Source: Agaribacterium haliotis
GTDB lineage: Bacteria > Pseudomonadota > Gammaproteobacteria > Pseudomonadales > Cellvibrionaceae
Reading direction: 5' to 3'
DNA length: 64,000 nt
Assembly (NCBI RefSeq): GCF_002312815.1
Contig: NZ_NKQJ01000003.1
Span: forward strand, 124,001-188,000
Shown: piece after piece, positions 47,192 through 56,775 of the stretch
How the letters are laid out: every line of letters starts with the position of its first letter
How positions within the stretch are numbered: the first letter of the stretch is position 1
The notes under the pieces: generated by a model
Database searches by the model: none
What the model saw: only the letters and a program-made list of their open reading frames with translations
Told to the model about the DNA's origin: nothing
Position numbers and translations under genes: made by a program

Positions 47192-48685
47192 TTAGCTTTT
47201 ATTGACCCAATCTATCGCACCAAAAAGCGCGCGCGCCTTGTTCATGGTTTCTTTCCATTCGAGTTCGGGTACAGAATCTGCCACCACACCGGCACCGGCT
47301 TGTACATGCGCCCTGCCGTCTTTAATGACCGCCGTGCGGATCGCAATTGCCATATCGAGGTTGCCGTGCCAGCTTAAATAACCAACAGCGCCGCCGTAGA
47401 TACCGCGCTTAACCGGTTCAAGCTCGTCGATAATTTCCATCGCGCGAATTTTTGGGGCCCCGGAAAGGGTGCCCGCCGGCAAAGAGGCTTTCAGCACATC
47501 CATTGCATCGAGCTCGGGTTTTATCTGACCGATAACATTGGAAGTAATGTGCAAGACGTGACTGAAACGCTCAACCATCATTTTTTCCGTCAGCTTCACC
47601 GAACCGACTTCAGCAACCCGGCCGACATCGTTGCGACCGAGATCAATCAGCATTAAGTGCTCGGCAATTTCTTTGGGGTCGTTGATCAGTTCTTTTTCCA
47701 GGGCCAGATCTTCCTCTTCGGTATAACCCCTGCGGCGCGTGCCGGCAATCGGCCGCACTGTAACTTCACCGTTTTCGAGGCGCGCGAGGATCTCCGGGCT
47801 GGAGCCGACAATCTGGTAGTCGCCAAGATCCATAAAATACATATAGGGCGACGGATTCAAACTGCGCAGGGCGCGATAGAGGTTAATTGGCTTGGCAGTA
47901 AACTCGCCGCTCATACGCTGTGAAAGCACAACCTGCATGGTGTCGCCGGCGAGAATGTAGTCTTTAATTTTATCGACCGACTGCATAAAGTTAGCGCGGC
48001 CAAAGCTCGACTCAAACTGCGTTTCACTTAACGTCTTGGCACTGTCGACACCGGCCGCCAAACGGTCGGCTTCAGCAACAGAGCTCTCGAGTTTATCGCG
48101 CAGCGTCTCTATGCGTGCAAGGGCGCCAGCAAAGGCGTTGTCGGCACTGGGGTCGACATTGACAACCAGGTGAATTTTGCCCTGCAGATTGTCAAACACC
48201 AGCACTTCGTCACTGACCATCAACAAAATATCGGGCACATTTAACTCGTCCTGAGCGGCACCACCCGCTAAGCGAGACTCAATAAAACGCACAGCGTCGT
48301 AGGCAAAATAACCGACAAGGCCACCATAAAAATTCGGCAAGCCATCGAGCCCCGGGGCTTTTTCCGGTACTTTAAAGCGCTGCTGATAAGCCGAAACAAA
48401 ACTGAGGGGGTCGCTGGCCTCTATTAATTCATCAGCCTGCCCCTGGCGTTTAACAACAATGTTGTCACTGGTAATTTCAACGCGCTCAGAAGCTGGCAGC
48501 CCAATAATTGAATAGCGGCCCCATTTTTCACCGCCTTGTACCGACTCAAATAAATAACTGTAAGGGCCTGCTGCAAGTTTTAAGTAGGCCGACAGCGGAG
48601 TTTCGGTATCGGCCAAAATTGTGCGCAATACCGGAATACGGTTGTAACCCTGCTCTGCAAGGCTTTGAAACTGTTCTTTGTTCAT
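47192..48685 (-). CDS. trpE: Anthranilate synthase component I TrpE
   Basis: Makes anthranilate from chorismate with ammonia from TrpG, the first tryptophan step. The 497 residues have the tryptophan-feedback region with [19 protein letters not shown] near residue 45, the chorismate-binding core with [39 protein letters not shown] and [18 protein letters not shown], and [21 protein letters not shown]. It is on the same strand as rpe. It is separated from trpGDC by the DUF1631-prsK-prsR block. Confidence 0.97.
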   Translation of the reverse strand: MNKEQFQSLAEQGYNRIPVLRTILADTETPLSAYLKLAAGPYSYLFESVQGGEKWGRYSIIGLPASERVEITSDNIVVKRQGQADELIEASDPLSFVSAYQQRFKVPEKAPGLDGLPNFYGGLVGYFAYDAVRFIESRLAGGAAQDELNVPDILLMVSDEVLVFDNLQGKIHLVVNVDPSADNAFAGALARIETLRDKLESSVAEADRLAAGVDSAKTLSETQFESSFGRANFMQSVDKIKDYILAGDTMQVVLSQRMSGEFTAKPINLYRALRSLNPSPYMYFMDLGDYQIVGSSPEILARLENGEVTVRPIAGTRRRGYTEEEDLALEKELINDPKEIAEHLMLIDLGRNDVGRVAEVGSVKLTEKMMVERFSHVLHITSNVIGQIKPELDAMDVLKASLPAGTLSGAPKIRAMEIIDELEPVKRGIYGGAVGYLSWHGNLDMAIAIRTAVIKDGRAHVQAGAGVVADSVPELEWKETMNKARALFGAIDWVNKS

Positions 48686-48747
48686 GACAAATTTTATTTC
48701 ACTAAAGATTCACAAAAGTTTTGCGTTGTAAGCAATTTAATAAATAA

Positions 48748-48766
48748 GCGCAGTTACAAACTGCGC
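48748..48766 (-). terminator. Hairpin between rpe and trpE
   Basis: GCGCAGTT (48748-48755) pairs with AACTGCGC (48759-48766), an 8-bp stem with a 3-nt loop, followed on the minus strand by TTATTTATT. It probably ends or weakens rpe transcription before trpE. Confidence 0.6.
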
Positions 48767-48805
48767 CAACGCTCAACAAAACGAAAACCCGGACTGTAGT
48801 GACGC

Positions 48806-49480
48806 TTAAGCACGCTCAACGCTCTCCAACTCTTGACGCAACTGCCCGATGCGCTCGGCATAGTTATCCGCGCCAAAAATAGCAGAACCCGCAACAAAGG
48901 TATCGGCACCTGCGGCAGCGACTTCGGCAATGTTTGCCAAACCAACACCGCCGTCAACTTCAATGCGACAATCGAGGCCGCGCTGGCTTATCAAGGCCCG
49001 CGCCGCGCGAATTTTATCGAGCACATACGGTAAAAACTTCTGCCCACCAAAGCCCGGGTTGACGGACATAAACAGCAGCATATCGAGTTGATCCAACACC
49101 GGCTCCACCAGAGACAGCGATGTGGCCGGGTTTAACACCAGGGCTTTTTTACAACCTTTTGCTTCAATCAGCTTCAGCGACCTGTCGACGTGGCGGGAGG
49201 CCTCGGGGTGAAAACTAATATAGTTGGCACCGGCGTCGGCAAATTGACCGATTAACGCATCGACTGGCTCGACCATTAAGTGCACATCAATTGGCGCACT
49301 GATGCCGTGTTTGCGCAGGGCCTCACAAACCATGGGGCCAAACGTGAGATTCGGCACGTAGTGATTGTCCATCACATCAAAGTGAATCATATCGGCGCCC
49401 GCTGCGAGCACCTCGTCGCACTCCTGACCGAGGCGGGCAAGGTCAGCGGCTAGTATCGAAGGAGCAATCAAATAAGACAT
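48806..49480 (-). CDS. rpe: Ribulose-phosphate 3-epimerase Rpe
   Basis: Interconverts ribulose-5-phosphate and xylulose-5-phosphate in the pentose phosphate and Calvin pathways. I start at the ATG at 49480 ([20 protein letters not shown]), giving 224 residues; a longer frame upstream has no homology. The family motifs [17 protein letters not shown] near residue 35, [19 protein letters not shown] as [15 protein letters not shown], and IEVDGGV are all present. The phosphoglycolate phosphatase gene gph, which lies between rpe and trpE in Pseudomonas, is absent here. Confidence 0.96.
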   Translation of the reverse strand: MSYLIAPSILAADLARLGQECDEVLAAGADMIHFDVMDNHYVPNLTFGPMVCEALRKHGISAPIDVHLMVEPVDALIGQFADAGANYISFHPEASRHVDRSLKLIEAKGCKKALVLNPATSLSLVEPVLDQLDMLLFMSVNPGFGGQKFLPYVLDKIRAARALISQRGLDCRIEVDGGVGLANIAEVAAAGADTFVAGSAIFGADNYAERIGQLRQELESVERA

Positions 49481-49616
49481 CAAAATAAAACCACGAAAAA
49501 TAAAGGCGAAATTGTACTGTGTAAGCACTTAGAAAATCTATGCCAAGAGCAGTGCCACGGCTTTTGACTAGAATTTGTTTAGGCAACAGCACATTCACGT
49601 CAAGCAAACACCGAAC

Positions 49617-50906
49617 ATGCATAGAGCAGTAAGGCCCAATAAACGTGTCGCATCGCAAAGCGCAACACGCACAAACACAATACAGCTTAAGCCGGCGCAA
49701 CACAGGCTTAAGCTCAGCCAGCCCAAAGCTGCCCGCCTGTGCGCTTTGCCCCGGGTGCTACTTTTGGCAATAACTGTATTGGCAAGCAGCACACTGGCGA
49801 CGATGGCGCCAAACAGCCTGGCCCAAGCTGGCAATGCCCAGGCCCAAACAGGCGAGGCCAAACAGCAAAGCCCAGCAGAGCCGCCAAGCGAAACGAAAGA
49901 AAGTAGTGATGGCAGTAATAAAAATAACGAGAAAAGCGGCGAGCAGGCTAGCGAGCAAAGCAGCAAAGATAAGCCGCAGACGACAAATGCCGGGCCCAGT
50001 TCGATAAGTCGCGCAAATAAAAACCCACATCAAACGCTGATCAAACAGCTGCAAGCCAGCTACCGAACTGAAGAGCTTGTGCGGCTCAAAGCCGACGGCA
50101 AAGCTTTCAGCGCGCTGTGGCGCCAGGAACGCAAAGGCAAGGCCTTTGGCGCCGTGCTGATCGTACCCGCAGATGGCCAGACCCCGAACTGGCCACACAG
50201 CATCGATGTGCTGCGCCAGGATCTCAGCCTCAGCGGCTGGAGCACTTTAGCCATCGAAACGGCCTTGATGCCCTCCCCCAAAGTACCTGCAAGACCCACA
50301 GCCGCAGAGCCCAAAGCGGCCAAACAAACTGCCAACACCAGCCCCCAAGGCAGCGACAATACGCAGGAAAACAGTGCCGACACAACAAACACTACTGAGG
50401 CTCCAGCGGCAAGAAAAAACAACATAGAAAGCAGCGAGCTAAACAGCCAAACGCTAAGCGACACGTCGATGCTGCGTATCGACAGCGCTTTTGATTACCT
50501 GCACGAGCAGGGCCAGTTCAATATAGTTCTAATAGGCTATGGCAACTCCGCAAAACGCGTGCTCGACTTTGTCCGCGATAACCGAGACCAGCCCGATCGA
50601 GCTGTGCGGGCGCTGGTGCTGGTTCAGGCCCAGGCTCACAATGGCGGGCCGTTAGCGCCCGAGTTCAGGCGTTTTGACAGCTTGAGTTTGCCGCTTTTGG
50701 ATGTTTATTTTGATTTGCACGAGCTCGACCGGCGAGAAGCCGCAGCCAGAAAAAATGCCGCGCGCGAGCAGCGCTTCGACGCCTACGAACAATTAAAGTT
50801 GCGCGAGCCGGACTACGAAATTTTTGCCAATGAAAACCAGCTGTCGCGGCGAGTCAAAGGTTTCTTGAACCGCAAAGCCAAAGGCGTTGAAATAGGCCGG
50901 CGCTAA
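49617..50906 (+). CDS. DUF3530 family protein, alpha/beta-hydrolase-like
   Basis: Probably exported, function unknown. I start at the ATG at 49617 (MHRAVRPNKRV); the frame is open further upstream only from a TTG. An Arg/Lys-rich stretch precedes a hydrophobic segment LCALPRVLLLAITVLASSTLA, probably a signal peptide. After it come two low-complexity linkers rich in Ala, Gln, Glu, Ser and Asn, then the domain: FGAVLIVPADGQTPNWPHSIDVLRQDL, GWSTLAIETALMP, FNIVLIGYGNSAKRVLDFV and ALVLVQAQAH, an alpha/beta-hydrolase pattern. The nucleophile elbow is GYGNS, not the usual GxSxG, so activity is uncertain. Confidence 0.8.
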   Translation: MHRAVRPNKRVASQSATRTNTIQLKPAQHRLKLSQPKAARLCALPRVLLLAITVLASSTLATMAPNSLAQAGNAQAQTGEAKQQSPAEPPSETKESSDGSNKNNEKSGEQASEQSSKDKPQTTNAGPSSISRANKNPHQTLIKQLQASYRTEELVRLKADGKAFSALWRQERKGKAFGAVLIVPADGQTPNWPHSIDVLRQDLSLSGWSTLAIETALMPSPKVPARPTAAEPKAAKQTANTSPQGSDNTQENSADTTNTTEAPAARKNNIESSELNSQTLSDTSMLRIDSAFDYLHEQGQFNIVLIGYGNSAKRVLDFVRDNRDQPDRAVRALVLVQAQAHNGGPLAPEFRRFDSLSLPLLDVYFDLHELDRREAAARKNAAREQRFDAYEQLKLREPDYEIFANENQLSRRVKGFLNRKAKGVEIGRR

Positions 50907-50962
50907 ACCCTCAGCGCGGCCCTCAGCGCGAGCTCGGCCAATACGCTTTCACAAGCCTATTT

Positions 50963-51676
50963 TCATTCACCAGGTTCGCCCCGCTGCAACTCAGTTCGCA
51001 GTTGGGCAAGGCGCTCGGGCGTGCCGATGTCGTGCCAGGTACCGCGATAAACTTCTGCGCTGACCCTGCCCGCTAACATCGCTTCGAGCAGTGCCTCGCG
51101 CAGCGGAAAGATCTCGCGCCGGCCACTGAAGCCCGAAATCAACTCGGGTCGCATCAAGCTCAAGCCACTGAAAGTCCAGCCAGGGCCATCTGCCGCCTGC
51201 AAACGTTCAGGCAACGCACTTACTCGGCCGCTCTTATCGAGGTAAAAATCACCGCGGGATTTAAAGCCTGGGTTCGGCACCAAAATTAAGTGGGCCAAGC
51301 TGGCTTCAGGCAAAGCAAAGGCGCTTAAGTTGGCAAGCGGATAATCTGTCCAGACATCGGCATTGAGCAGTACAAAAGGCTCATCCCCGAGCAGAGGCAG
51401 GGCCCGATTTAAGCCGCCCCCGGTCTCCAGAGGCTGCGGCTCAACTGAGATCTCAAGTGAGCGCCAGGGCAAAGCCATGTCAGCCAGCGCCGACTCAATC
51501 TGCTCGCCCAGATAGCTGACATTAATCACAAACTCATCAATGCCGGCCGCCAGGCATTTTTTTAGCTGCTGCTCAAGCAAGCTGCAGCCACCGGCTTTAA
51601 GCAGTGGTTTCGGAGTTGTCAGGGTTAACGGGCGCATGCGCCGGCCTTCACCGGCGGCAAAAATCATTGCTTTCAT
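50963..51676 (-). CDS. murU: N-acetylmuramate alpha-1-phosphate uridylyltransferase MurU
   Basis: Nucleotidyltransferase of the cell-wall recycling shortcut that makes UDP-MurNAc from MurNAc-1-phosphate. The 237 residues start MKAMIFAAGEGRRMRPLTL, followed by TPKPLLKAGG, the nucleotide-binding signature (GxGxRxxPxT) and its catalytic lysine; VLLNADVWTDYPL holds the metal-binding aspartate. It follows amgK by 38 bp, the standard amgK-murU pair, which also bypasses fosfomycin-sensitive MurA. Confidence 0.92.
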   Translation of the reverse strand: MKAMIFAAGEGRRMRPLTLTTPKPLLKAGGCSLLEQQLKKCLAAGIDEFVINVSYLGEQIESALADMALPWRSLEISVEPQPLETGGGLNRALPLLGDEPFVLLNADVWTDYPLANLSAFALPEASLAHLILVPNPGFKSRGDFYLDKSGRVSALPERLQAADGPGWTFSGLSLMRPELISGFSGRREIFPLREALLEAMLAGRVSAEVYRGTWHDIGTPERLAQLRTELQRGEPGE

Positions 51677-51714
51677 CCAACTGCCTTTATTTAAGTACTT
51701 TTATTTGAATGTTT

Positions 51715-52785
51715 TTATCTAAGTAAAGGCCCAAAGCCGTCGAGCGAAGCCTGCCCTAAACGATGTTTGAGTGCCGCTCGCAAATCCTTATCAAATAAAG
51801 AAATCAGACAGGGGGCAACGCCACAAAGTTCGAGCGCCTCGACAACATAGTTCAGCACGCGGGGTAAATCCGCAAGATACTGATGTTTATTGTCTCTAAG
51901 CGATAGGCGCGCAAAAATACCGAGCACTTTTAAGTGTCTCTGCAAGCCCATCAAATCCAAACTGCGCAAAAATGCTTGCGGTGTACAAGCCGGCAGCAGC
52001 CCGGCTTCATGTGCCAGGCTCGCGTAGCTAAGCGCCCAAGTTTCAAGTTTGGCCCGCGGCCACGAGACGTAACAGTCTTTTAACAAGCTGACCACGTCGT
52101 AGTTAAGCGGCCCCAAAACGGCATCCTGAAAATCGATCAACGCAAGACTGTCGTCGCAAAGCAGCATCAAGTTGCGGCTGTGATAGTCGCGGTGCACAAC
52201 AACTTGAGGCTGAGCCAGCGCGCTGTCGATCAAGAGACTGTTGAGGCCGGACAGCGCCTGCTGCTGCGCCTGGCTAAGTTCAAACTGCAACAGTGCGGTG
52301 ACAAACCACTGGTCAAATAAATTCAGCTCGCGGCTCAACAGAGCGGCATCATAGCGCGGCAAAAAATCGGCCTCGGCAGCATCAACGCTCTGCAAGTGCA
52401 ACAGCGCCGTCATGGCCTCGGCGTAATAACCATCCACAGTGTTGTTATCAAGGCTGTGCTGCAGCAAACGATCGCCGAGATCTTCAAGTAACAAAAAACC
52501 CTGCTCCAAATCAGCGGCGAGCAGTTTTGGCACACGCAAGCCGCGCTCGCCAAACCATCGACACAAGCGCACAAACAGTTCACTGTTTTCAGTTTGCACA
52601 GGTGCATCAACGGCAACTATGCCGGGCAGGCCGGCGCTGCGGTAATAGCGCCGCATGCCGGCATCGCCACTTAAGGCCTTGAGCGAAGGCAGCTCAGACT
52701 CAAGGCCAAGCTGCAGGGCCTGCCCCCGGACAAATTCAGTTAAAGCGTTGAGGCGCGCGCAGTCGCCACTTTGGGCTTGGCCCAT
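51715..52785 (-). CDS. amgK: N-acetylmuramate/N-acetylglucosamine kinase AmgK
   Basis: Sugar 1-kinase of the recycling route, aminoglycoside-phosphotransferase fold. The 356-residue protein has the catalytic VVHRDYHSRNLMLL (Brenner motif) near residue 198 and LALIDFQDAVLGPLNYDV near residue 215, which holds metal-binding Asp. The N-terminal lobe motif LLLEDLGDRLL is present. It is divergent from lptD by 177 bp and is followed by murU. Confidence 0.92.
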   Translation of the reverse strand: MGQAQSGDCARLNALTEFVRGQALQLGLESELPSLKALSGDAGMRRYYRSAGLPGIVAVDAPVQTENSELFVRLCRWFGERGLRVPKLLAADLEQGFLLLEDLGDRLLQHSLDNNTVDGYYAEAMTALLHLQSVDAAEADFLPRYDAALLSRELNLFDQWFVTALLQFELSQAQQQALSGLNSLLIDSALAQPQVVVHRDYHSRNLMLLCDDSLALIDFQDAVLGPLNYDVVSLLKDCYVSWPRAKLETWALSYASLAHEAGLLPACTPQAFLRSLDLMGLQRHLKVLGIFARLSLRDNKHQYLADLPRVLNYVVEALELCGVAPCLISLFDKDLRAALKHRLGQASLDGFGPLLR

Positions 52786-52962
52786 AAAGTCGTACTCTAC
52801 TGGTCAGCTATGAAGCGCTCTACTTTAGCGAGTTCGGCCGCCCTTGTCCGCTGCTGCCTGCGAAAAGCGGGCGCAGCTCTGTGATTTCAGGCGCAGCACA
52901 GGTAGAATGCAGCCGCTTAGCTCCAAGAGCCATCCGCCCACTTGAATGCGACGTTTTAACTT

Positions 52963-55446
52963 TTGCGCCCGTATAATTCCCGCTTAATTTTCTGTTCGAT
53001 ATTGCTCAGCTCGGTAGCCGCCGCAGAAAGCGACAGGGCCGATGCGGACAGCGCTCAGGGCAGCCCCTGCCACTACGACCAGCAGTTCGGCCAGTGGCAG
53101 TGCAACGACGGCGGTAACGCGCTTTTAGCCCAGGACTGGCTAAACAAGGAGCAGCTTGCCCCAGAGCAGCAGGCCCTGCTCGGCGCAGGCTGCTCTGGCA
53201 TGTACATAGACCCGTTTGCGAATCACCGCGACAGCGGCGCCAATATGGCCGAGCTGCCATTGCTGGTTGAAGCCGATCGCTCCGAGGTAATTGATGGCAG
53301 CCACGCGACTCTCGAAGGAGAGGTGCGCGTATCTCAGGGGCCCCGCTCTATCCAAGCCGATCAAATGCACTACGACCGCAGCGTCGACAGCGCCGAACTT
53401 AAAGGCAACGTGCTTATTCGCCAGCCGGGCTTATTGCTGCGCGGCAGCAGCGCCGAGGTCAGCACCGTCGAAGAGCGAGCTGAGTTTAATCACGCCGATG
53501 TTGTGCTTCACGCCCAGCACATGCGCGGCAAAGCCGAGAGCATCGTGCAGCAGGGGCTCGGCCAGATCGTATTAAAAAACGGCAGTATTACCAGCTGCGG
53601 CCCCGATTCCGATGCCTGGTTGCTTGAAGGCGGAGAGCTCGGTATCGACGAACAGAGCGGTCAAGGTTACGGCAAACACGTGCGCCTGAAGCTCGCCGAC
53701 ATCCCCGTTTTTTATCTGCCGTATATGACGTTCCCGGTCGGCGACCAGCGCCGCTCGGGTTTTCTGTTCCCGAGTGTCAGCGTCAGCACCGACGACGGTG
53801 TAGATATCAGTGTGCCGTACTACCTGAATCTCGCCCCGAACTACGATGCAACCCTGACCCCGCGCTATATCAGCCAGCGCGGCTTTATGCTTGAAGCTGA
53901 ACTGCGCCAGCTGAGCACCAACTTTGAAAACCTCGTCAGCGGCGCGTTTCTGCCCAACGACGGCGGCAACAAAAGCCCCGACGGTTCCGACAACGAACAC
54001 ACGGGCGAAGATCGCTGGCTGCTGCAATTTCGCCAAAACGGCGGCCGCGGCGCCGGCTGGTATAGCCAGGTCGACTACAACCAGGTCTCAGATGAAGACT
54101 ATTTTCGCGATCTCGGCACCTCTTCATTTGAAGTGGCCAATACCACCTACCTGGATCAAAAGCTGCTCGGCGGCACCCAGCTGAACAACTGGGATTTGCG
54201 TTTTATGCTGCAGGACTACCAAACCCTGCTGTTGGACGTCGACTCACCGTATCGCAAGCTGCCGGAGCTTTTAGCTAACGGCAACTATCGCCTCGGCGGC
54301 AGCCAGCTGAGCCTCGACAACCAGTTTACCCACTTTGCCCACGACGACTTAAAACGCCTCGACGGCTCGACCATTATCACCGGTCGACGCGCCTACACCG
54401 ACTACCGCCTGGGCCATCGCTTTGCCAATGCCGCCGGTTATATCAAACCCGAGCTCGGCTACAAGCACCTGTATTACAACCTCGACAACAACGAGCTCGA
54501 CCCACTCAAGCACAAGAACATCGCCCTCGGCGCCGCGCAGGCTAGCCTCGACGCTTCGCTGGTACTCGAGCACCCCGGCGGCAACTACCTGCAAACGCTG
54601 GAGCCGCGCATCTACTATCTGTTTCGCGAATACGAAGATCACCGCGAACTGTACGACGCCACCGCCGGCGGCCAAGACGTCAACTTCGACTCGTCGACCC
54701 GAACCTTCAGCTACGGTCAGCTCTATCGCGATACCCGTTTCAGTGGCGCCGACCGCCTCGACGACGCCAACCGCATCACCGTCGGCCTGACCAACCGCTG
54801 GCAGAGCCACAAGGACGGCCATGAATACTTTGCCGTAAGCTTTGGTCAGATCAACCACTTTAAAGACCGGCGCATTGGCCTCGAAGAAGAAATCAGTGCC
54901 GAGACAAACTCCTCGGAAATCGCCTTTGAATTCAATGCTCAGACGCGCCAGGGCTCGGGCTTGTTTGGCAATCTCATCTACGACGATGCCGCCGAGCAGA
55001 TGAGTCGCTTTTCCGCCGGCTACAACTACACCAGCAGCGACTACCTGAGCCTGCTGAACCTCAGCTACAGCTACGTGCGCGAAGACCCGGAAACCACCGG
55101 CAGCCGCCGCCTTGATCAGGTTGACCTGGGTTTTGTCACGCCGATCTCACGCCAGTGGCACCTGCTCGCACGCAGTAACTACGATTTCGAAGGCCAGCGG
55201 GAACTCGAGACCTTCGGCGGTATCGAATACAACGATTGCTGCTACCGCGTGCGCTTCTTGGCGCGGCGCTGGCTGGACAGTAATATCAATGACAGCGAAA
55301 ACAAACTATCCGACCAGTACGACAGAGGGCTCTATCTGGAAATTGAGCTCAAGGGCTTAGGCAGCTCCGGCGAGCGCATTTACTCACTGCTCAAAGACGC
55401 CATTCCCGGCTACGATAGACGCGAACAACAATTAAGCGGGCACTGA
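52963..55446 (+). CDS. lptD: LPS-assembly outer membrane protein LptD
   Basis: Outer-membrane beta barrel that inserts lipopolysaccharide. Its frame opens after a stop at 52957-52959, and the only sensible start is the TTG at 52963. This gives MRPYNSRLIFCSILLSSVAAA, a good signal peptide, and 827 residues in all. The N-terminal domain is an OstA-like jellyroll (LVEADRSEVIDGSHATLEGEV); the C-terminal barrel is rich in Tyr, Asn and Gly. The CC pair in YNDCCYRVRFL and N-terminal Cys residues in GSPCHYDQQFGQWQCN match the disulfides needed for assembly. surA follows. Confidence 0.93.
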   Translation: MRPYNSRLIFCSILLSSVAAAESDRADADSAQGSPCHYDQQFGQWQCNDGGNALLAQDWLNKEQLAPEQQALLGAGCSGMYIDPFANHRDSGANMAELPLLVEADRSEVIDGSHATLEGEVRVSQGPRSIQADQMHYDRSVDSAELKGNVLIRQPGLLLRGSSAEVSTVEERAEFNHADVVLHAQHMRGKAESIVQQGLGQIVLKNGSITSCGPDSDAWLLEGGELGIDEQSGQGYGKHVRLKLADIPVFYLPYMTFPVGDQRRSGFLFPSVSVSTDDGVDISVPYYLNLAPNYDATLTPRYISQRGFMLEAELRQLSTNFENLVSGAFLPNDGGNKSPDGSDNEHTGEDRWLLQFRQNGGRGAGWYSQVDYNQVSDEDYFRDLGTSSFEVANTTYLDQKLLGGTQLNNWDLRFMLQDYQTLLLDVDSPYRKLPELLANGNYRLGGSQLSLDNQFTHFAHDDLKRLDGSTIITGRRAYTDYRLGHRFANAAGYIKPELGYKHLYYNLDNNELDPLKHKNIALGAAQASLDASLVLEHPGGNYLQTLEPRIYYLFREYEDHRELYDATAGGQDVNFDSSTRTFSYGQLYRDTRFSGADRLDDANRITVGLTNRWQSHKDGHEYFAVSFGQINHFKDRRIGLEEEISAETNSSEIAFEFNAQTRQGSGLFGNLIYDDAAEQMSRFSAGYNYTSSDYLSLLNLSYSYVREDPETTGSRRLDQVDLGFVTPISRQWHLLARSNYDFEGQRELETFGGIEYNDCCYRVRFLARRWLDSNINDSENKLSDQYDRGLYLEIELKGLGSSGERIYSLLKDAIPGYDRREQQLSGH

Positions 55447-55470
55447 GCCCCCCGAACATAAGAACAGCTA

Positions 55471-56775
55471 ATGAAATCGATAACCTCGCTACTTAAACCC
55501 GCCGTGCTCAGTGCCAGTTTGGCCCTCGCAGCCGCCGTCAGCCTGCCCGGCCAGGCCGAGATCCAAATGCTCGATCGCATTGTTGCTGTTGTCGACGACA
55601 GCACCGTCAGCCAAAGCGAACTCGATGAACGCATGAGCGAAGTTGTCAACCGCACCCGCGCCGCCGGCATTACCCTGCCGAGCATAAGTATCCTGCGCGA
55701 ACAGGTACTCAACCAGCTTGTCGACGAGACCCTGCAGCTAAATATCGCCAAGCGCTACGGTGTTGAAATCTCCGACGAAGAGGTTATCGCCTCGATTCGC
55801 GACCTGATGAGCAGGCAGGGCCTGAACGAAGCTCAGCTCTCCCAAGCGCTGGCTCAGGAAGGCCTGACCCTCGATGCGTTTAAAGACAATATGCGCCGCC
55901 AGTTGAAGCTGCAAACCATCAGCCAGGGGCTTGTGCGCCAGCGCATCAAGATCAGCGATCAAGACATCGACAATTTTTTAAACTCGGCCGACGCGCAATT
56001 CTGGATCGCGCCGTCTTATCACCTGCAGCATATTCTTATCCCCATTGAAGGCAGCGGCACCAGTGCCGTCGCCAAAGCACAAAAACACGCCGAGGACATC
56101 TATCAGCGCCTGCAAAACGGTGCCAACTTCGCCGAAATTGCCATCGCCGAAAGCCGGGGCCCTGCGGCGCTTAAAGGCGGCGACCTGGGGCTTCGCAAGA
56201 GCTCAGAGCTGCCGACCCTGTTTGCCGATGTCGCGCCGACTCTGGAGCTCGGTCAAGTAGCTGAACCCGTGCGCTCTCAAGCGGGTTTTCACATCATCAA
56301 GTTGCTCGATAAAAAAGGCGAGACCAAGCAGGTGGTTACCCAGGCGAAGGTGCGCCACATCCTGATCAAAACCAATGAAATTCTCGACGATGACGGCGCG
56401 CGCAAAAAGCTGCTCGACATTCGCAAGCAGATTGTCGAAGACGGCAAGAGCTTCAGTGTGCTCGCCAAACAGTACAGTGACGATATAGGCTCCAAAGCCA
56501 CCGGCGGTGATATGGGCTGGTCGAGCCCGGGCATCTTTGTACCGGAGTTTGAAAAGACCATTGAAAACAGCAAAATCGGCGTGATCAGCGAGCCCTTTAA
56601 AACCCAATTTGGCTGGCACATACTCGAAGTCACCGATAGACGCGACGAAGATTTGAGCGACGAGGTCATTCGCAACAAAGCCCGCAACCTGCTGATTAGC
56701 CGCCGCATGGAAGATGAAATCCAGGTATGGCTGCAGGAAATTCGCGACGAAGCATTTATTGAGTTGAAAATTTAA
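55471..56775 (+). CDS. surA: Periplasmic chaperone/peptidyl-prolyl isomerase SurA
   Basis: Helps outer-membrane proteins, LptD among them, fold in the periplasm. The 434 residues have a signal peptide (MKSITSLLKPAVLSASLALAAA, cleavage near AEI), an N-terminal chaperone domain with LDRIVAVVDDSTVSQSELDERM, and two parvulin domains near residues 180-280 and 290-390 (the second starting VRHILIKTNEILDD). The stop overlaps the pdxA ATG by 1 bp. lptD-surA-pdxA-rsmA-apaG is the classic order. Confidence 0.97.
   Translation: MKSITSLLKPAVLSASLALAAAVSLPGQAEIQMLDRIVAVVDDSTVSQSELDERMSEVVNRTRAAGITLPSISILREQVLNQLVDETLQLNIAKRYGVEISDEEVIASIRDLMSRQGLNEAQLSQALAQEGLTLDAFKDNMRRQLKLQTISQGLVRQRIKISDQDIDNFLNSADAQFWIAPSYHLQHILIPIEGSGTSAVAKAQKHAEDIYQRLQNGANFAEIAIAESRGPAALKGGDLGLRKSSELPTLFADVAPTLELGQVAEPVRSQAGFHIIKLLDKKGETKQVVTQAKVRHILIKTNEILDDDGARKKLLDIRKQIVEDGKSFSVLAKQYSDDIGSKATGGDMGWSSPGIFVPEFEKTIENSKIGVISEPFKTQFGWHILEVTDRRDEDLSDEVIRNKARNLLISRRMEDEIQVWLQEIRDEAFIELKI

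Noticed and set aside
48686-48805. Tryptophan leader peptide or attenuator before trpE
   Set aside because: No short frame with Trp codons and no competing hairpins; the one hairpin is better placed as an rpe terminator.
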